Source of the DNA: Hypoxylon rubiginosum
Lineage: Eukaryota; Ascomycota; Sordariomycetes; Xylariales; Hypoxylaceae
DNA length: 64,000 bases
Direction of reading: 5' to 3'
NCBI GenBank assembly: GCA_902806565.1
Contig: CADCXA010000030.1
Span: 1,488,001 to 1,552,000 of the forward strand
The number at the start of each line of letters is the position of its first letter. The stretch's first letter is position 1. Shown piece after piece: positions 32,683 to 44,838 of this stretch. A program made the translations under genes and the position numbers. Under the pieces are notes generated by a model, which worked only from the letters and a program-made list of their open reading frames with translations, made no database searches and had not been told where the DNA came from.

Positions 32683-34017
32683 GCGAATTGGAGATGGGCA
32701 ATAGTTACCGGCCGATCCTAGTGCGCTCGTTAGTCGTACCTATGAGAAGTGCGTGCTGGATTGGTGGCGGATGTATCTTGTCTCATGCATTCAGTCTTAT
32801 AAGTCTATAGCGGCTTGATAAATCATTGAAAACTCCAGTCCCTCTCGATTATGCCGAAATGTGAGCGAATGGAGAAACCGCTAGGAAGTCCTAAATGTTG
32901 ACAGCATATTCAATATTTCTCTGCAATGCTACGTTCGACCAATGCAAGATATGCAAGATCGGCTGCGGGCGTTGAAAACCGTAAGCTGAAAATAGGGATG
33001 CGTGAAGTTGGTTGGTTAGGGCAATGTTCTCGAGCTCAAGGTCGCCGAACTGTTCATGGGTCTAGACCGCAGTAATGTTGGAGTTTCGTTTACCACTACA
33101 CAGCATATGATTTTACCTTCAAGCGCAATCCAATCGATGCCTGCCATGGACACCGGCAGTATGTAGGAGGTCTGTAATGATGATGTAAACAAGCTTGACC
33201 TACCTCAGCATTTACCGTGCAATTCGCCGCGGAGGATATAGAGGCTTATGCACTGTCAGCTCACTGTTAGCTTCGCCTGTACTGTGCCGTAACCCGATTC
33301 CAGGGGCTGTAGTCAGCCGTTCAACCCGCTGTTTCATTAACCGTTTCTCTCTTGATCCTGCATGTCTCCGCATTCGTCGATCCCATCCCTGCTGAGGCTG
33401 GCTCGGGCGTCTCGGTTGGCAGTCTTCGAAAATCAGAACTTGACTCGCAAAGAGCGGCAGACGTTTACGAAGATTTGACTTCATCACCCTTTCAAATATG
33501 TAGGAAGCCTTTTGACACAGGAGCTGAACCTCGATGAGATCCTCCGCGTTACGTGTCCTTGTACGACTATTAGCTGTTAAGGCGCATCGACCTGGTGCTG
33601 TGGGGTAGAATGCCTCGTTGAGCAGGGGTTCAAACTGCCTGACTGCACGAAAGCGCCGTTACCGTGCCGTACCAATCACAGCTACCCCCTGCTATGACCC
33701 ACTAACTAGCAGTCAGAATTTCCCACTGAATTGGGCAGAAATAGAAGTTGGCTGGTGGCTGAACGAAGCTGAAAATGACCCCTGGGGGCTATGTCAGCAA
33801 CGAGTAGCTGAAGAGCCGCTTGGGTTGAAACCCTTGCCGAATTCCTTCAAAAGACCCTCGAGCTCTCTGCGCTTGGAGTTGGAGAACCTAAGAACAATGG
33901 AACCGATAATATAAACAACCCGAAAGCAACGAGAATAAGTTTCCTATTGACAGCTTGCGGTTGAATGAAGCTTGAAAGGTGGCACGTCAATTCGCGAGAC
34001 ATTCAACACGTGCTAGA
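32683..34017. other. Intergenic region, nothing recognised
   Basis: About 1.3 kb between the AA9 gene and the STAND gene. Frames of up to ~98 codons (33618-33914, plus strand) occur without domains or splice support. The 3' part must contain the STAND gene promoter. Confidence 0.45.
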
Positions 34018-37000
34018 ATGGCGCCTCCGACGTTGCAATCATCGGGTAGTGCTGCCGGCTCCACCGCCGAGAAGGCGGCGGAACTATCCGAACAAATGGA
34101 GATCGAAGCAATCTGGAGAGAAGTCAATAACAAAGTCGTCGAGCTCGCTGGCGGAGACCCCAACAAGGTTCAGAAGACTCTCGACATCAATGCTGTGCTC
34201 AAATACGTCGACAACGTGCAAGCATCGGACAAGAAGAAGTCGGAGAAGTTCGGCACGTTTAAGAGCATCGTGGGCAGGACCTTACAATGCATCAACACTG
34301 TTGGAGGAATAGTCGCTGAAGGCGCCTCGACTGTAAGTTCGTGAATGAAGGGGGAACATCGTGTTTCTCGTCGATTGAAACAGGTATCCTGTATGGCTTG
34401 CTGACACGCCAATATAGGTCTTCGCGCCAGCAGGCATGTGTTATAATGCACTTACCTTCGTCATACAGGCCTGGCAGGGCTACGAAGGCATATTCGAGAA
34501 CCTTGCCGAGCTGCTTGAGAAATGCACCGAATTCCTTGAGCGGCTCGAGTCCTACGAGGGGCGGATGGACAAGAGACTCACGCGCGTTGCGGTTCAAAAT
34601 CTTCGACTGTTCGTGGAGATATGTGACCGCACCATCAAGCTACGTAGGAAGCATACCAGATTCATCGCCTTCACGAAGCAGCTGTTCCTCAACGACAATG
34701 GTATCCAGGACCTACTTGGCATCATGGACCGGCTTAATAACAAGGAGTCCTTGTTAGTTACTGCCCAGACCTATAAGCTGGTGAGCGATAGTGCTGGGGA
34801 TATCAAATTGATCCTCGACGGGCAGAAGGAACAGAAGAAAGAAGAGGAAGCAAAGAAATGGCGAAGGACCATTGCAAAAGCGCTTAGCTTCCCTAGCACG
34901 ATGCTGGATAACGATGGCGAGCCAATCCCCAATTGGCAAAAAGCCTTTGACGCTCGTAAGAATACGCTCGTCGAGGGGACTGGCAAGTGGATCTTGAAAG
35001 ATGAGATGTTCCTAGAGTGGACGACTTCAACGTCCCCAGCCAAGCCCGTCGTCGTCCTAGGAGGCAAAAATGGCTCGGGCAAGACGTCGATGTTGGCCAA
35101 CACTGTGAAGTATCTCAGGAAGATGGACCGAGCAGGGCCTACCTCTCGGGCCGTCACTGCTTACTTCTTTTTGGAGGGCGAGAAGAGAAAACCCGAGGAA
35201 GAAGATGCTAGCAGCGTGGTAGAACTGGTATCGCGGACGTTATTGTGGCAAATCGCCACCTCCTACGAGGCGATGACCAAGTCCGTGTTTCAAATTGTTG
35301 AGCGCTCTCCTAACTTTGATAACTCGGTCGACCTCTGGCAACAGTTATTTATCAACAATAAGGAGCGCATGAACTCAGACACCACGTTCTTCCTCTTTAT
35401 CGACGGCATTGACAAGACAATCATCCCACTAATCCAGAGGCTTACTTCTGTACCCGACAACAAGAAGGCTCGCATATTTTTGACCGCTCGGCCGCAGGTG
35501 GCCTCAGAATCGCTCGAGCCCGTGGACGGAATCAAGTTCGACGTTATTCCAATTTCCGAGTATAACGGCGACGATGTTGACATGTACATTAATGATCGGA
35601 TGAACAACATGCCTATCCTCAAAGATCCTAGCCGCTCAGGTATTTCAGAATGGCGAGACAAGATATTGAAAACGCTGCGGGAAAAGTGCGACGGTGATTA
35701 CTTCAAGTTGAACTCCAGCCTCAACGCTCTAGCGAAGGTCGATCTTGTCGAAGACATCAAAGAAGTGCTGGCAGACGCCGATAAGACTCGAACGGACCAG
35801 ATCGACGCCGAGATCCGACAACTCAACAATAACCGCACCATCAAGGAGATCCAAGAGATAAACGAGATTATAATGTGGATCGAAAACGGCCGACGTTGGT
35901 TTTCTCTCGAGATGATGGAGGATCTCCTCTCCGTAAAATATAAGAACATCCCCGTCGTGCAAGCTCGCACTCCCGTTCCGGTACTTTCGAGGCGCAAGAC
36001 GGGTTCGTCAACCCCTGGAACGCCTCCTCAGGAGATGGAAGAGGAAGAGGAGGCGGCGACAGCTGCTCTGACCATATCACTGCTCCCCTTCAGCCAGAAG
36101 CTAGCAGATAAATACCCCATTTTCTCCGTCACAGACTCGAGTGTCATCGACTGGCGGTCTCCCGAGATCAAAGACCGAATCCCGTCAAAGGACTCCGGGG
36201 ACGCCATGTTTCATTCGACGGCGTCGGGCCCGCAGATCCTCCAGGAATCGGAGATTTCCATTGTCAAACATTTTCTCAACAATGTGTGCCCTCCCGACCT
36301 CTACACTCGGTTCGAGTTCGAGCAGTTCTTCAACGCCAAACTCGGCGCCAGGCAGAAGGAATACATCTGTCTCGATCCCGAGAATGCCGATATTAGAATT
36401 GTGCTAACCTGTCTGATAATTCTTACTGAGGTGGATCTAAGAAACAACGAAAGCCTTCGTGAATATGCTGGTTATTGGTTAATGGATCACCTAGAGAAGG
36501 TTGACCTTTCAGCTGCCGATCGCGATTTGAAAGCCCGGGTTGGCCCACTCCTCGTCAAGCTGTTTACGGGCGAATGTGGAATTGATTCCATGTTCTGGCC
36601 ATTCGATTTGAACGTGAGCTTAAAGACTTGGGACCAGGGCGAATACGCACTCTTGCGCGAGATTCGCGGCGAATGGGTCTACTCTATGGCTGGTGTAGAG
36701 CAGGTCTCCCGTTGGCTACACGACTCTTCTGTGACGAAACACATCAATACCGAACCAGGCGTCTCTTTTGTGTCGGCCGTGAAGGTGTCGTCGGCCAACC
36801 TACACGAAGCAGTGCTGTCCTTCGCTGCAAAAACAATGGCACACCACTTGTTCCGCCGCATGGACTTTACTCCCCGTCATTTCTGGTGCGGGTGCATGTT
36901 TATTCGTGGATACTTAGATCGGGTGAGTCTATCATTAGTACTGACGTCTACTTGCCCCGATTTCGCTGATATCTTTATCTAGCTCAACCCAGAGAAAGCA

Positions 37001-38866
37001 GCCCAGATGCCAAGCGAACCTTCTGCATATAACCTCGATGACACGCCCGAATTCCGTAAATTTGAGAATCGAGCATTCCGACTTGAGGAATTGCGAGAGA
37101 TTGAGGCTTGGGCGGAGTTAGTGCTCGACAAGACGAACTACACGCCAGTCGAAAAATCAAGCTGGGAAATACACGGCGCACTTATTATATTCCAGCTATG
37201 TCGTGCCGAGGAGGGATCCATTGATATCTACCAAGGACGTGCTCGAAAGGCCATCGAGCTCAACCCCAAGAACTGGCACGCGTGCCATTTCATTGCTAAG
37301 CAGCCAAATACCGACAATGAGGAAGCAGTACGGCTGCTTAGCCGGGCTAAGCAGGCCGTCGACGAACTCAGCCACGGCGATGAAGCATGGATCCGAAATT
37401 CTTCCAACTCCGCGTTACTTGCTCGTATCACGCTGGACCTAGGGGACCGTCTATGGGAGCTTGGCAAGGACTACTCGCTAGCCGCGAGGATCCACAGGGA
37501 ATCCCTCAAGTACAACTACGTCCACTTCGTCAACTACACCGACGTTCTTACTCGGTACCAGAAGCACGAGGCGTGGGCCGAGTTCATCGCGTTTATCGAG
37601 ATGCTGAACGAGACGAGTCCAACCTGGAAGGCATTCTTCGACGAGCTAGTCAACGAGTTCATCGTGGACCTAGTAAGTGTCCGAAGGTCTGATATGCTTG
37701 CTCAGGCGGCGGATGCGACCGGGCGTTGGAATGTAATCGAAGAATTCTTCAACCTAGCCATCGACTTCGGGACTCAGCAGGAGGCCCACGCCTTACTCTT
37801 CCTCCTCCGAGACGGGTTTGCGAAGACGCTTGCGAGCGCTGCCGATGAGGCCCAAAGAGACAAGGTCGTCGAAATCCAAGAGACTGCGCTTCAAAACATC
37901 AAGCTGCATCGAAGCGACATCTTATCCCGACATACGGTAGACGCGATGACCAACTCCCTTGCTGAGACATACCTTGACAAGGCATTCCAGCCCAACCTAC
38001 CGATCGATAAGATTAATTCTTATGGGTCGCTCATCGCAAACCTTTTGCCGGACACGAGCGCCGTCTTGGACGTATGGGCGTACAGCGTCACGGCGTGCTG
38101 CCTCGTACGGTACCACCACAAGCGCAAGAACAGGTCGCCCGTAGCTAAAGAATGGTTGCGGAGGATCGTGCGGGCCAGCATCGAGCTTCTGTCCGACGAG
38201 GACGAGGAGAACGACGATTTCGCATACGAGATACTCGCGCGGCTGTTGACGACCGTCGAGGACACCAGGAACACCCGGATCATCTGGACGCTGCGCAACA
38301 TGATCCAGTACGAGGCCCAGGTCAAGTGGCAGAACTGGATAACGGCCGGCCAGAGCTCTGCGGACGGACAGCTTACCGCAAATGGTGACGTAAACACGAA
38401 AGAGCACGACGTCACTAACGGCTCTGCCGGAGAGTCCGTCCAAACCGCACCTCAGCCGATTGGTGGCACCAGCCCGACCAAAGAAGCTGACGCGGTGTCG
38501 GTTGGCGACAGCCCGGTGAAACCGACATGGTTTGCGGCGTGCGCGGGCTGCGATAAGCAGTGGGCCGTAATGGATGCACCGTTATACACGTGCGCGGACT
38601 GCGTGGGCACGACGCAGCTGTGCCAAGACTGCCACGGGCAGCTCGTCAGGGGCGAGCTGAAGAAGAAGAAGGGGTTCAAGTGCAAGAAGGGGCACGTCTT
38701 CGTCGAAGTACCCAAGTGGGACGCGAGTCTAATCGAAGGCATGCCTAGGGCTTGCGTGCCCCTGCCCGACAGCGCGGATAAGGGCAAGAGGTGGATCACG
38801 CTGGACGAGTGGAAGGGGGAGTTGAGGAAGTATCTCGAGGGCGATGTTAAGGAAGTTGCTGTGTAA
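34018..38866 (+). CDS. Large fungal STAND protein (Goodbye-like N-term, P-loop NTPase, C-terminal Cys-rich module)
   Basis: Predicted signal-transduction NTPase with numerous domains; probable non-self or stress sensor. Exons 34018-34332, 34418-36922 and 36983-38866 join in phase to 1,567 residues. Residues ~25-190 are an all-alpha region resembling the fungal STAND N-terminal Goodbye domain (EIEAIWREVNNKVVELAGG; AWQGYEGIFENLAELL). The NTPase follows: Walker A VVVLGGKNGSGKTSML (~315-330), Walker B-type FFLFIDGIDKTI (~430), sensor-like RIFLTARPQ. The middle and C-terminal halves are helical, TPR-like repeats without a clear name. The last ~110 residues hold a Cys/His-rich, possibly ZZ-like zinc module: CAGCDKQW, YTCADC, LCQDCHGQL, FKCKKGHVF. 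A linker of Ser/Thr/Gly low complexity precedes it. A degenerate copy of its 3' end lies 1.9 kb downstream. Domain calls are by motif; the end effector is unknown. Confidence 0.85.
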
Positions 38867-39265
38867 ATATGTAGGTAGTAATTCGAGGAAGGTTTGGAAA
38901 TGCCTAAGATTATGTACATGTATGTTGCCACTTTAGATTCGGTTAGGAGGTACCTAACCTAAAGCTAGGAATAGGTACCTTCCCCTGAGAGTTAAATAAG
39001 ACGCATCGCGGTTCCATGTTAGGTGCCAGAGCAACCACTCACATGCATTATAAATTACCTTGGTAACCTTAGTCTTAGCTATATGTATTTTCACTTTGGT
39101 CTATTGTCAAGGCATCAATGTCTATTGCTAATAATTCGTCGTATTCTCAATTGTCCTCCTCTCCACCAGTTAGCCTCTGGCCAATTGACCACTAAGCAAT
39201 TGTGTTTGTTTCATTCGCATTCTCAGTTACCAGTCTTATAATCATGCTTCGACTACTGTACTGTT
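38867..39265. other. Intergenic region, AGGTACCT motifs
   Basis: Short tandem gap between the STAND gene and the next hypothetical gene. AGGTACCT occurs near 38948 and again near 38973. Nothing else recognised. Confidence 0.5.
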
Positions 39266-40264
39266 ATGGGCTCCGTGCCTCTCCCCAAGTCTAGTCTTCT
39301 TCGTTTATCAATCTCGAGTCTGAGATTCACATTCACAACACCATCCTCACAGAACATAAATCATCTTCGCGACACATTCAACAAGACGGATGACGTTTGT
39401 AAGGTATGTACCTACCTTTTAATCGCATTATATTCCGAAGACTTCAGCTCTAACTTGACTGCAGGCTTATGTATCGGATCAGCCCTGTGCCAAGTCGCAA
39501 CACAAATATGACGAGTATCCATACCGCCTTTGCGACTACTGCACCACGCACCATCACCAAGAAAGGTCACTTTACTCCTTCTACAAGCTGCAGGAGAAGA
39601 TGGCGGAGGAGGCCCGGCGGGCAGCTAGTGCGGCATCTCTTAGCCCAGACGTATACATCAAGTGCAAGCTGTTCGCCCGGGCCCATAAGCTCCTCACCAT
39701 TACGATCCTTGCCAGGAATCTGCATACGGAGTGGTTTTTCAAGAACGACAGGGACGAAAAACACGACCTGCACGGGAGACAGCTGTGCAGTGATCGTGTA
39801 TACCTCGAAGACAACATCTTTGGTGTAACCTCCTTATTCAGAGCAAAGGCTGGTCAGGTTTGCGGAGCTGCCTCGAGACAACAGCTTCAACGTTGACACC
39901 AGAATCGATAAGTAGGTTTAACGGCGTGGCTTTATTCGTGATACTAGATGCTAACATGTTCTGTTTAGCTGAGGAGATTGAAATGGCCCTAGAGCCTTTT
40001 GAGACCGTCGTGCTTGTCGGATCCCCATCTCAAGCCACATGGATGGAGCTCTCACCTTACGGCGAGCCTTTCAACTCTCTAATTATGCTTGGGAATGACT
40101 ATGGTCAACCACCTGTATGGAATCAGTGGATATATGACCAAGGACTACATGATTTGAGTGCTGTTCTGTTCCATTTTCCTCAAAACGTTGGAGGACCAGT
40201 GGCCAATATTTCGATAGAATATACCGTTAATTGGTGTATTAATCAATCAATCAATCTGCAATGA
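39266..40264 (+). CDS. Hypothetical Cys/His-containing protein, uncertain splicing
   Basis: Not recognised. Exon 1 39266-39403, then a 61-nt intron (GTATGT donor, CTAAC branch, GCAG acceptor), then an exon starting at 39465. Exon 2 encodes a potential metal-binding cluster (PYRLCDYCTTHHHQER), a Glu/Ala helix (KMAEEARRAASAA) and TEWFFKNDRDEKHDLHG. The original frame stops soon after 39890. Using the donor at 39823 (GTGTAA) with the acceptor before 39969 (GATGCTAAC branch, TTTAG) gives an intact 263-residue protein that continues IEMALEPFETVVLVGSPS. Another donor at 39853 also keeps frame. A third reading, EQRLVRFAELPRDNSF, looks protein-like in a shifted frame, so a one-base lesion is possible. 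It sits between a STAND and a HET gene on the same strand and could be a partner of either. Confidence 0.45.
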
Positions 40265-40970
40265 AATACGTTTCCTATATTGCATCTTTCCAATATTGGT
40301 TCACTTGGTCTGGTCTTAGAGTGGCTTGTCCATTGTCCCCCCTTTAATATTTGTCCTCTTTGCCCTCACCTAATGGTAACGCGTGATAGCTATTTCCTAA
40401 TGTATAGTGAGGAAATGTCTTGCACATATTCGACGCGTCGCCAAATTATTAGGCTGTTCGGATCCATTCAAAGTGAGTAGCAATGTATTACCGTAGACTC
40501 GGGCTAGATTCCGTTTCAAAGTCGGTCGTCTGGCCCCACTACAGACGGAGAATGGGGCGCTCATAACACAGGAGGCGGCCGGGTAGGTCATCAGACATGG
40601 CCGTGCCGATTATTTGATATTATTTTTAGTCTGCCTCTTGAATTGCCGAGTGCACATATTGCCCAAGGCTCTGCTTGATAGTGTGGATCACGCTGGATGA
40701 GTGGAAGGGGGGAGCTGCAGAAGTATCTTAAGGGGTTAACCCTAGTGGCGCAGCGATGACCGCCACCCCCTATTTTGTGGTAAAGCAGCCAATGCTACCT
40801 CCGTTCGGAGATATGGAGATAAGTCGTGTAGCTTCAACCCCGCATTTTTGTAAGGTCGGTTAGTATTAGCGCCCGCGCCCTAATGCAGCCCAAGGTATTA
40901 CGGGACCACTTCTCTAGAGTCAGCCCTACTGTTGTACGCCCACGCCCACGCCGATCGTCCTCGGAGGACA
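40265..40970. other. Intergenic region containing a relic of the STAND gene
   Basis: No intact gene. Positions 40683-40734 closely resemble the 3' coding end of the upstream STAND gene (see separate entry). The rest carries no recognised features. Confidence 0.55.
40683..40734 (+). pseudogene. Relic of the 3' end of the STAND gene
   Basis: This stretch aligns with 38792-38842 of the STAND gene, which encodes the end of that protein (WITLDEWKGELRKYLEG). By eye about six differences and one extra G in ~51 aligned bases are seen, e.g. shared TGGATCACGCTGGA and GAAGTATCT blocks. The extra G breaks the frame, and the sequence upstream shows little similarity. It is in direct orientation, 1.9 kb downstream. 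The simplest reading is a decayed or truncated tandem copy, or a fragment moved by unequal exchange. Confidence 0.65.
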
Positions 40971-43900
40971 ATGGATCATCTACCGTGGTACAAATCAGCG
41001 ACCCTCCAACCCGTCAAGGTGCCCTACGTCTGTGGCCAAATACCCCGTTGTGCCGGGAGTGGTGATGAGTTTACCAACTTCCCTCAGACGCAGGGCTGGG
41101 AGCTCGGCGACTCGGAATCTCTTGCCCAACTCGCGGTTCGAGTACAGGCATGGCTGTTCTTCGGGCTCCTCTCCGCTATCCACGTGTCTGCCGACGCCCT
41201 CGTTGAGCGCGATGGACCGGAAGAGTTCATCAACACTAAGATGCTCCCGGATCTTTGGCCGTCTAACGAGGTTCATCCCGAGGATGCATACGAGCTCTAC
41301 TTGGATCTCACCTTCGCTGTCTCTTCTGCTACGGAGGTCATGATGGAGGAAGTTATTCCTCTTCTTCGCTATTATGAGGCCATAGACCCGCTTGACCTGT
41401 GGAACTCGAAGCCTCTTGCCATTCTATTCAGTGTCGACGTCCTTCTAGACACGATGAAGCAGCGAATCAGAGAGTCCTTCACAGAAGACTTGAGTGCTTT
41501 GAGAAGGTTAAGCTTCTCGCAAAGGTCAACAACCACTGTGGAAGAGCTGAGCATCTCTGAACAATCCAATGTTTCCGAACAATCTAGCATCTTTGAACAA
41601 TCCCACACATTAGCACAATCCAGCAGTCATCATCAATCAGACACGACCACAGAGTCAAATCCTACAGATTGGCCCGAAACTGCAGAGCAGTCTGCTATCC
41701 CCGAGCGGTCTACGACCCCTGAGCAGTCAAGTATCTCGGGGCAATCTACCAGCTCCGAATCTTCATCTGTCGCGGAAGAACTTGCCAAAGACGTGGCCAA
41801 AGACATTCTGTCGTCAGGCTCTGTCTTGCCAAAACTGACAAGTGGCGTGGCCCGAAGTCTGCTTCGTGCCGGAAAATGCGGCAGTCTTGCACGTCGCCTC
41901 GACCTTACCTCTTCCGAGATTTACCAACTGATGTCGCTTCCAGCCAGTTCGGACTCCCAAGATCACCGGCAATGTAGTGAGATGTTCTGCAGCTGCTTCA
42001 ACGTCAACCAAACGACGTATCGTACGCGGCATGTTACAGACTGCGTTATGTGCGATGGTCTGGAAATTGATGAACTGAAGTTGGTAGACCTAATACGGAA
42101 GGACCAAGTGCCTGTCATAAAAAGTACCATGGATCGCCACGGCCATCTCAGTATTCGCGTTGAGAAGATGACCAAAGGCATAGATTATACGGCTATATCG
42201 CATGTTTGGGCCGGCGGATTGGGTAATTTCGAAAGGAACCAGCTTCCAACCTGTCAACTCGAGGGTATTCACCGAGATGTTTGTCGTACGACGGTCTCCT
42301 TATACAGGGACTTATTCAGGGACTATGTTCTCGATATTGAACAGGGCCCCGACTTTTTGAAAGCGCTGCACTCCAGATACGCATCGTCATTCGCGTCTTG
42401 GCTTACCCCGACCACTTGTTACTATTGGATGGACACGCTCTGCATACCAAACAACCACCCTGCGGAGAGGAAAGAGGCCATCAACTCTATGGGCAGAATT
42501 TATGCAGGTGCTGTCTCCGTGTTGGTCTTGGATCCAACATTGAGTGGCGTCAACTACCGCCAGTTAGGCGAGAGCGGCGCAAAGATGGTCGTCCAGGCAT
42601 CCCCTTGGATGTCTAGGAGCTGGCCTCTCCAGGAGGCCGTCCTTGCCTCCACGCTTTACGTCCAGTTTGCTGACGATTGCGGTGGCTTCGATAGTACACT
42701 TCTAGGCATAAGCGCCACGTTGGATGCCATCCCGAACCAAGAAGCTGACGTGGATCGTCTTCAGTGGTTTTCCTTCGCGCAGTGGAACGACTACACTTCC
42801 GTCAGCGCCAAGGCTCTTGCCCGCACGCCGGGCGCCGAGTTCGTCAAGGTCTGGAATCTGCTCGCCAAACGGACGACGTCTTACGCGGAAGATGTCCCAG
42901 CCATTTTCGCCGCCCTCCTTCACCAGAGCGCCGGCAAGATCTTGGCCATTGAGCCAGGCCGTCGCGTCTGGGGTCTTCTCGAGTTCGTCGACTCTTTGCC
43001 TTTGGACATTTTATGTGTCGAGCTCGACTCAGAGCTTCCGCACTGGAAACCCAGGCTCCCCGGCTCAAACAAGCCGGTCCTGTCGTTAGATACAAATTTC
43101 GGCCTCATGAAGCGCGTTCCTACTGGCTTCATCCTGCGGGCACAACACGCATCGACGCGCGCATTGATATGTCCCGAGGGCCTCCCGAGGACAGGTGGTC
43201 ATGTCATCCTGCACGACGCTTATTTGGACTCTGTTCTGGTAGACCTGAGAGAGCCGTATGGGCCGAGCGCGTCGTACAAGGGCAAAAGCAGGCATGCGGA
43301 ATCTGACGAATCTCACCTTATCATCCTGCTACGTAAGAGAGTTTTAGGGTCGTTGTCTGAAAACTGCGGCATATTGTTCAAAATCACGGGCGAGAACGAG
43401 CGTGCGCTGCGAGTACAGCTCGTCAGCAATGCCATCACGTGGCGACCTTGGCTCGATTCAGAGGAAGATCTGGTCTGCGAGACAAGGGACTGGTTGCCTG
43501 TAGATCCGACCTCTTCCATCCTGATTGAGATGGGTAAGATACCACATATCTAGGGTACACGGACAACAAATGTGCTGACATGCAAACAATCATTAGCAAC
43601 GGAACACTGGCCACCTCTTGCCTGGTCGAGGTTCAATGTCTACCCCTATCGGCATCTTCTCGCTCAAGCCTTCCGATGGTCCGACTGGAGTGTCCTGTTC
43701 CCACAGATCGCGGGCTTAGGTGGTCCCTTGGTTGCACTCTTCATGGCTGCTCTCGTATGGGATGGCGGTCCATTGACACGAATATCACGGGTTCTAGGCG
43801 TCGTTATACTAACGTTAGCAGTCGCGGTGGTGCGAATTTGCCTAGCCGTCCTGTTCTGGCTGCACGTGTACTTTGCGCAAAACAGGCGCGCGCGCTACTA

Positions 43901-44549
43901 CTGGTCCCTAAGCTTCTGGGACGTGGCGGGTGCCCAGGAAACGCTCTCTCGAATCCCATTCGTCACGCCCTGGTACGTCATCATATTCGATCTCGCCATC
44001 CTGGTAGCTTTGGCGATTCCCCTCTATGGCTGGTCAGAAGGCGAGGACGGTTTCCTATATGTCGTCTGGTTCACGCTGCTTTTCTGCGCGGAGATCGAGC
44101 ACGGATCGCGAGTATTGCGGCAGCTGTTTCTCCGTGTTCAGTGGTTCTTCAGCACGCTGGAGTACCGTGGTCCGTGGCGCTCGCGGCGCCTCGGCTCCAG
44201 GCTGGTGGCGTCGACATTGACGTATACGTCCTCCTCCCTACAGGCGAACCTGACCCTCTTCTGTACCGCCTGCATAGTTGGGGGGCTCGGCTTTGAAGGG
44301 TTTTGGTACATGATGAAGGACTCAGAGAGAAACGAGCGCAAGGGATTTCAACCAATCGATCAGATTCGACTCGGTGACACATTGTGGCCCTTTTTCCTGG
44401 CTATGGTGGGCCTTGGAGGTGCTGGAACCGCTCTATGTATCCTTTTGATGATTCTTTGGGATCTAGTTCGGCGTGCTATGCGGCTGTATGGGAGGAATGG
44501 ATGGACCTGGCAAGAGAGAGACGCGGATCGGGAGATTGAACTTGCTTAG
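40971..44549 (+). CDS. HET-domain protein with C-terminal polytopic membrane domain
   Basis: Heterokaryon-incompatibility-type protein; the HET domain is a TIR-related module linked to cell death on non-self recognition. Exons 40971-43533 and 43597-44549 (63-nt intron, phase 1) give 1,171 residues. ATG 40971 (MDHLPWYKS) is used; the frame is open upstream but without an earlier ATG. Residues ~190-270 are an imperfect Ser/Glu/Gln repeat built on (x)EQS units. A Cys-rich patch (CSEMFCSCFN; CVMCDGLEID) precedes the HET core: DYTAISHVWAGGLGN (~404), YYWMDTLCIPNNHP (~485), GRIYAGAVSVLVLD, SRSWPLQEAVLAS (~550). The last ~300 residues hold several hydrophobic segments (PQIAGLGGPLVALFMAALVW; VVILTLAVAVVRICLAVLF; YVIIFDLAILVALAIPLYG). 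HET-plus-membrane fusions are known but uncommon. Which membrane it enters cannot be inferred. Confidence 0.88.
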
Positions 44550-44838
44550 TGCTACCAGATAAAAGAAGCAGGAATGGGGCAGTATCCTTTTAGGCGCCAA
44601 CTCAGCATCAACTTGCTGAGGTTACTCGAGAAGGAACTTGGCTCACAGACGATGAATATCTGGGGGGCGATATCCTTTTATACTATTCATATTTTCCATT
44701 ATAAGAAGCTCGTGGTTGATATGGCAAAGAGGATTTACCAAGTGCTTTCCTTAAGATCATAGGGTGGTTTTCTGAAGATACATATACCCAGAATTACCTA
44801 CCTTACGTACCTAGGTAGGTAGCTTCTTGAAATTTTGA

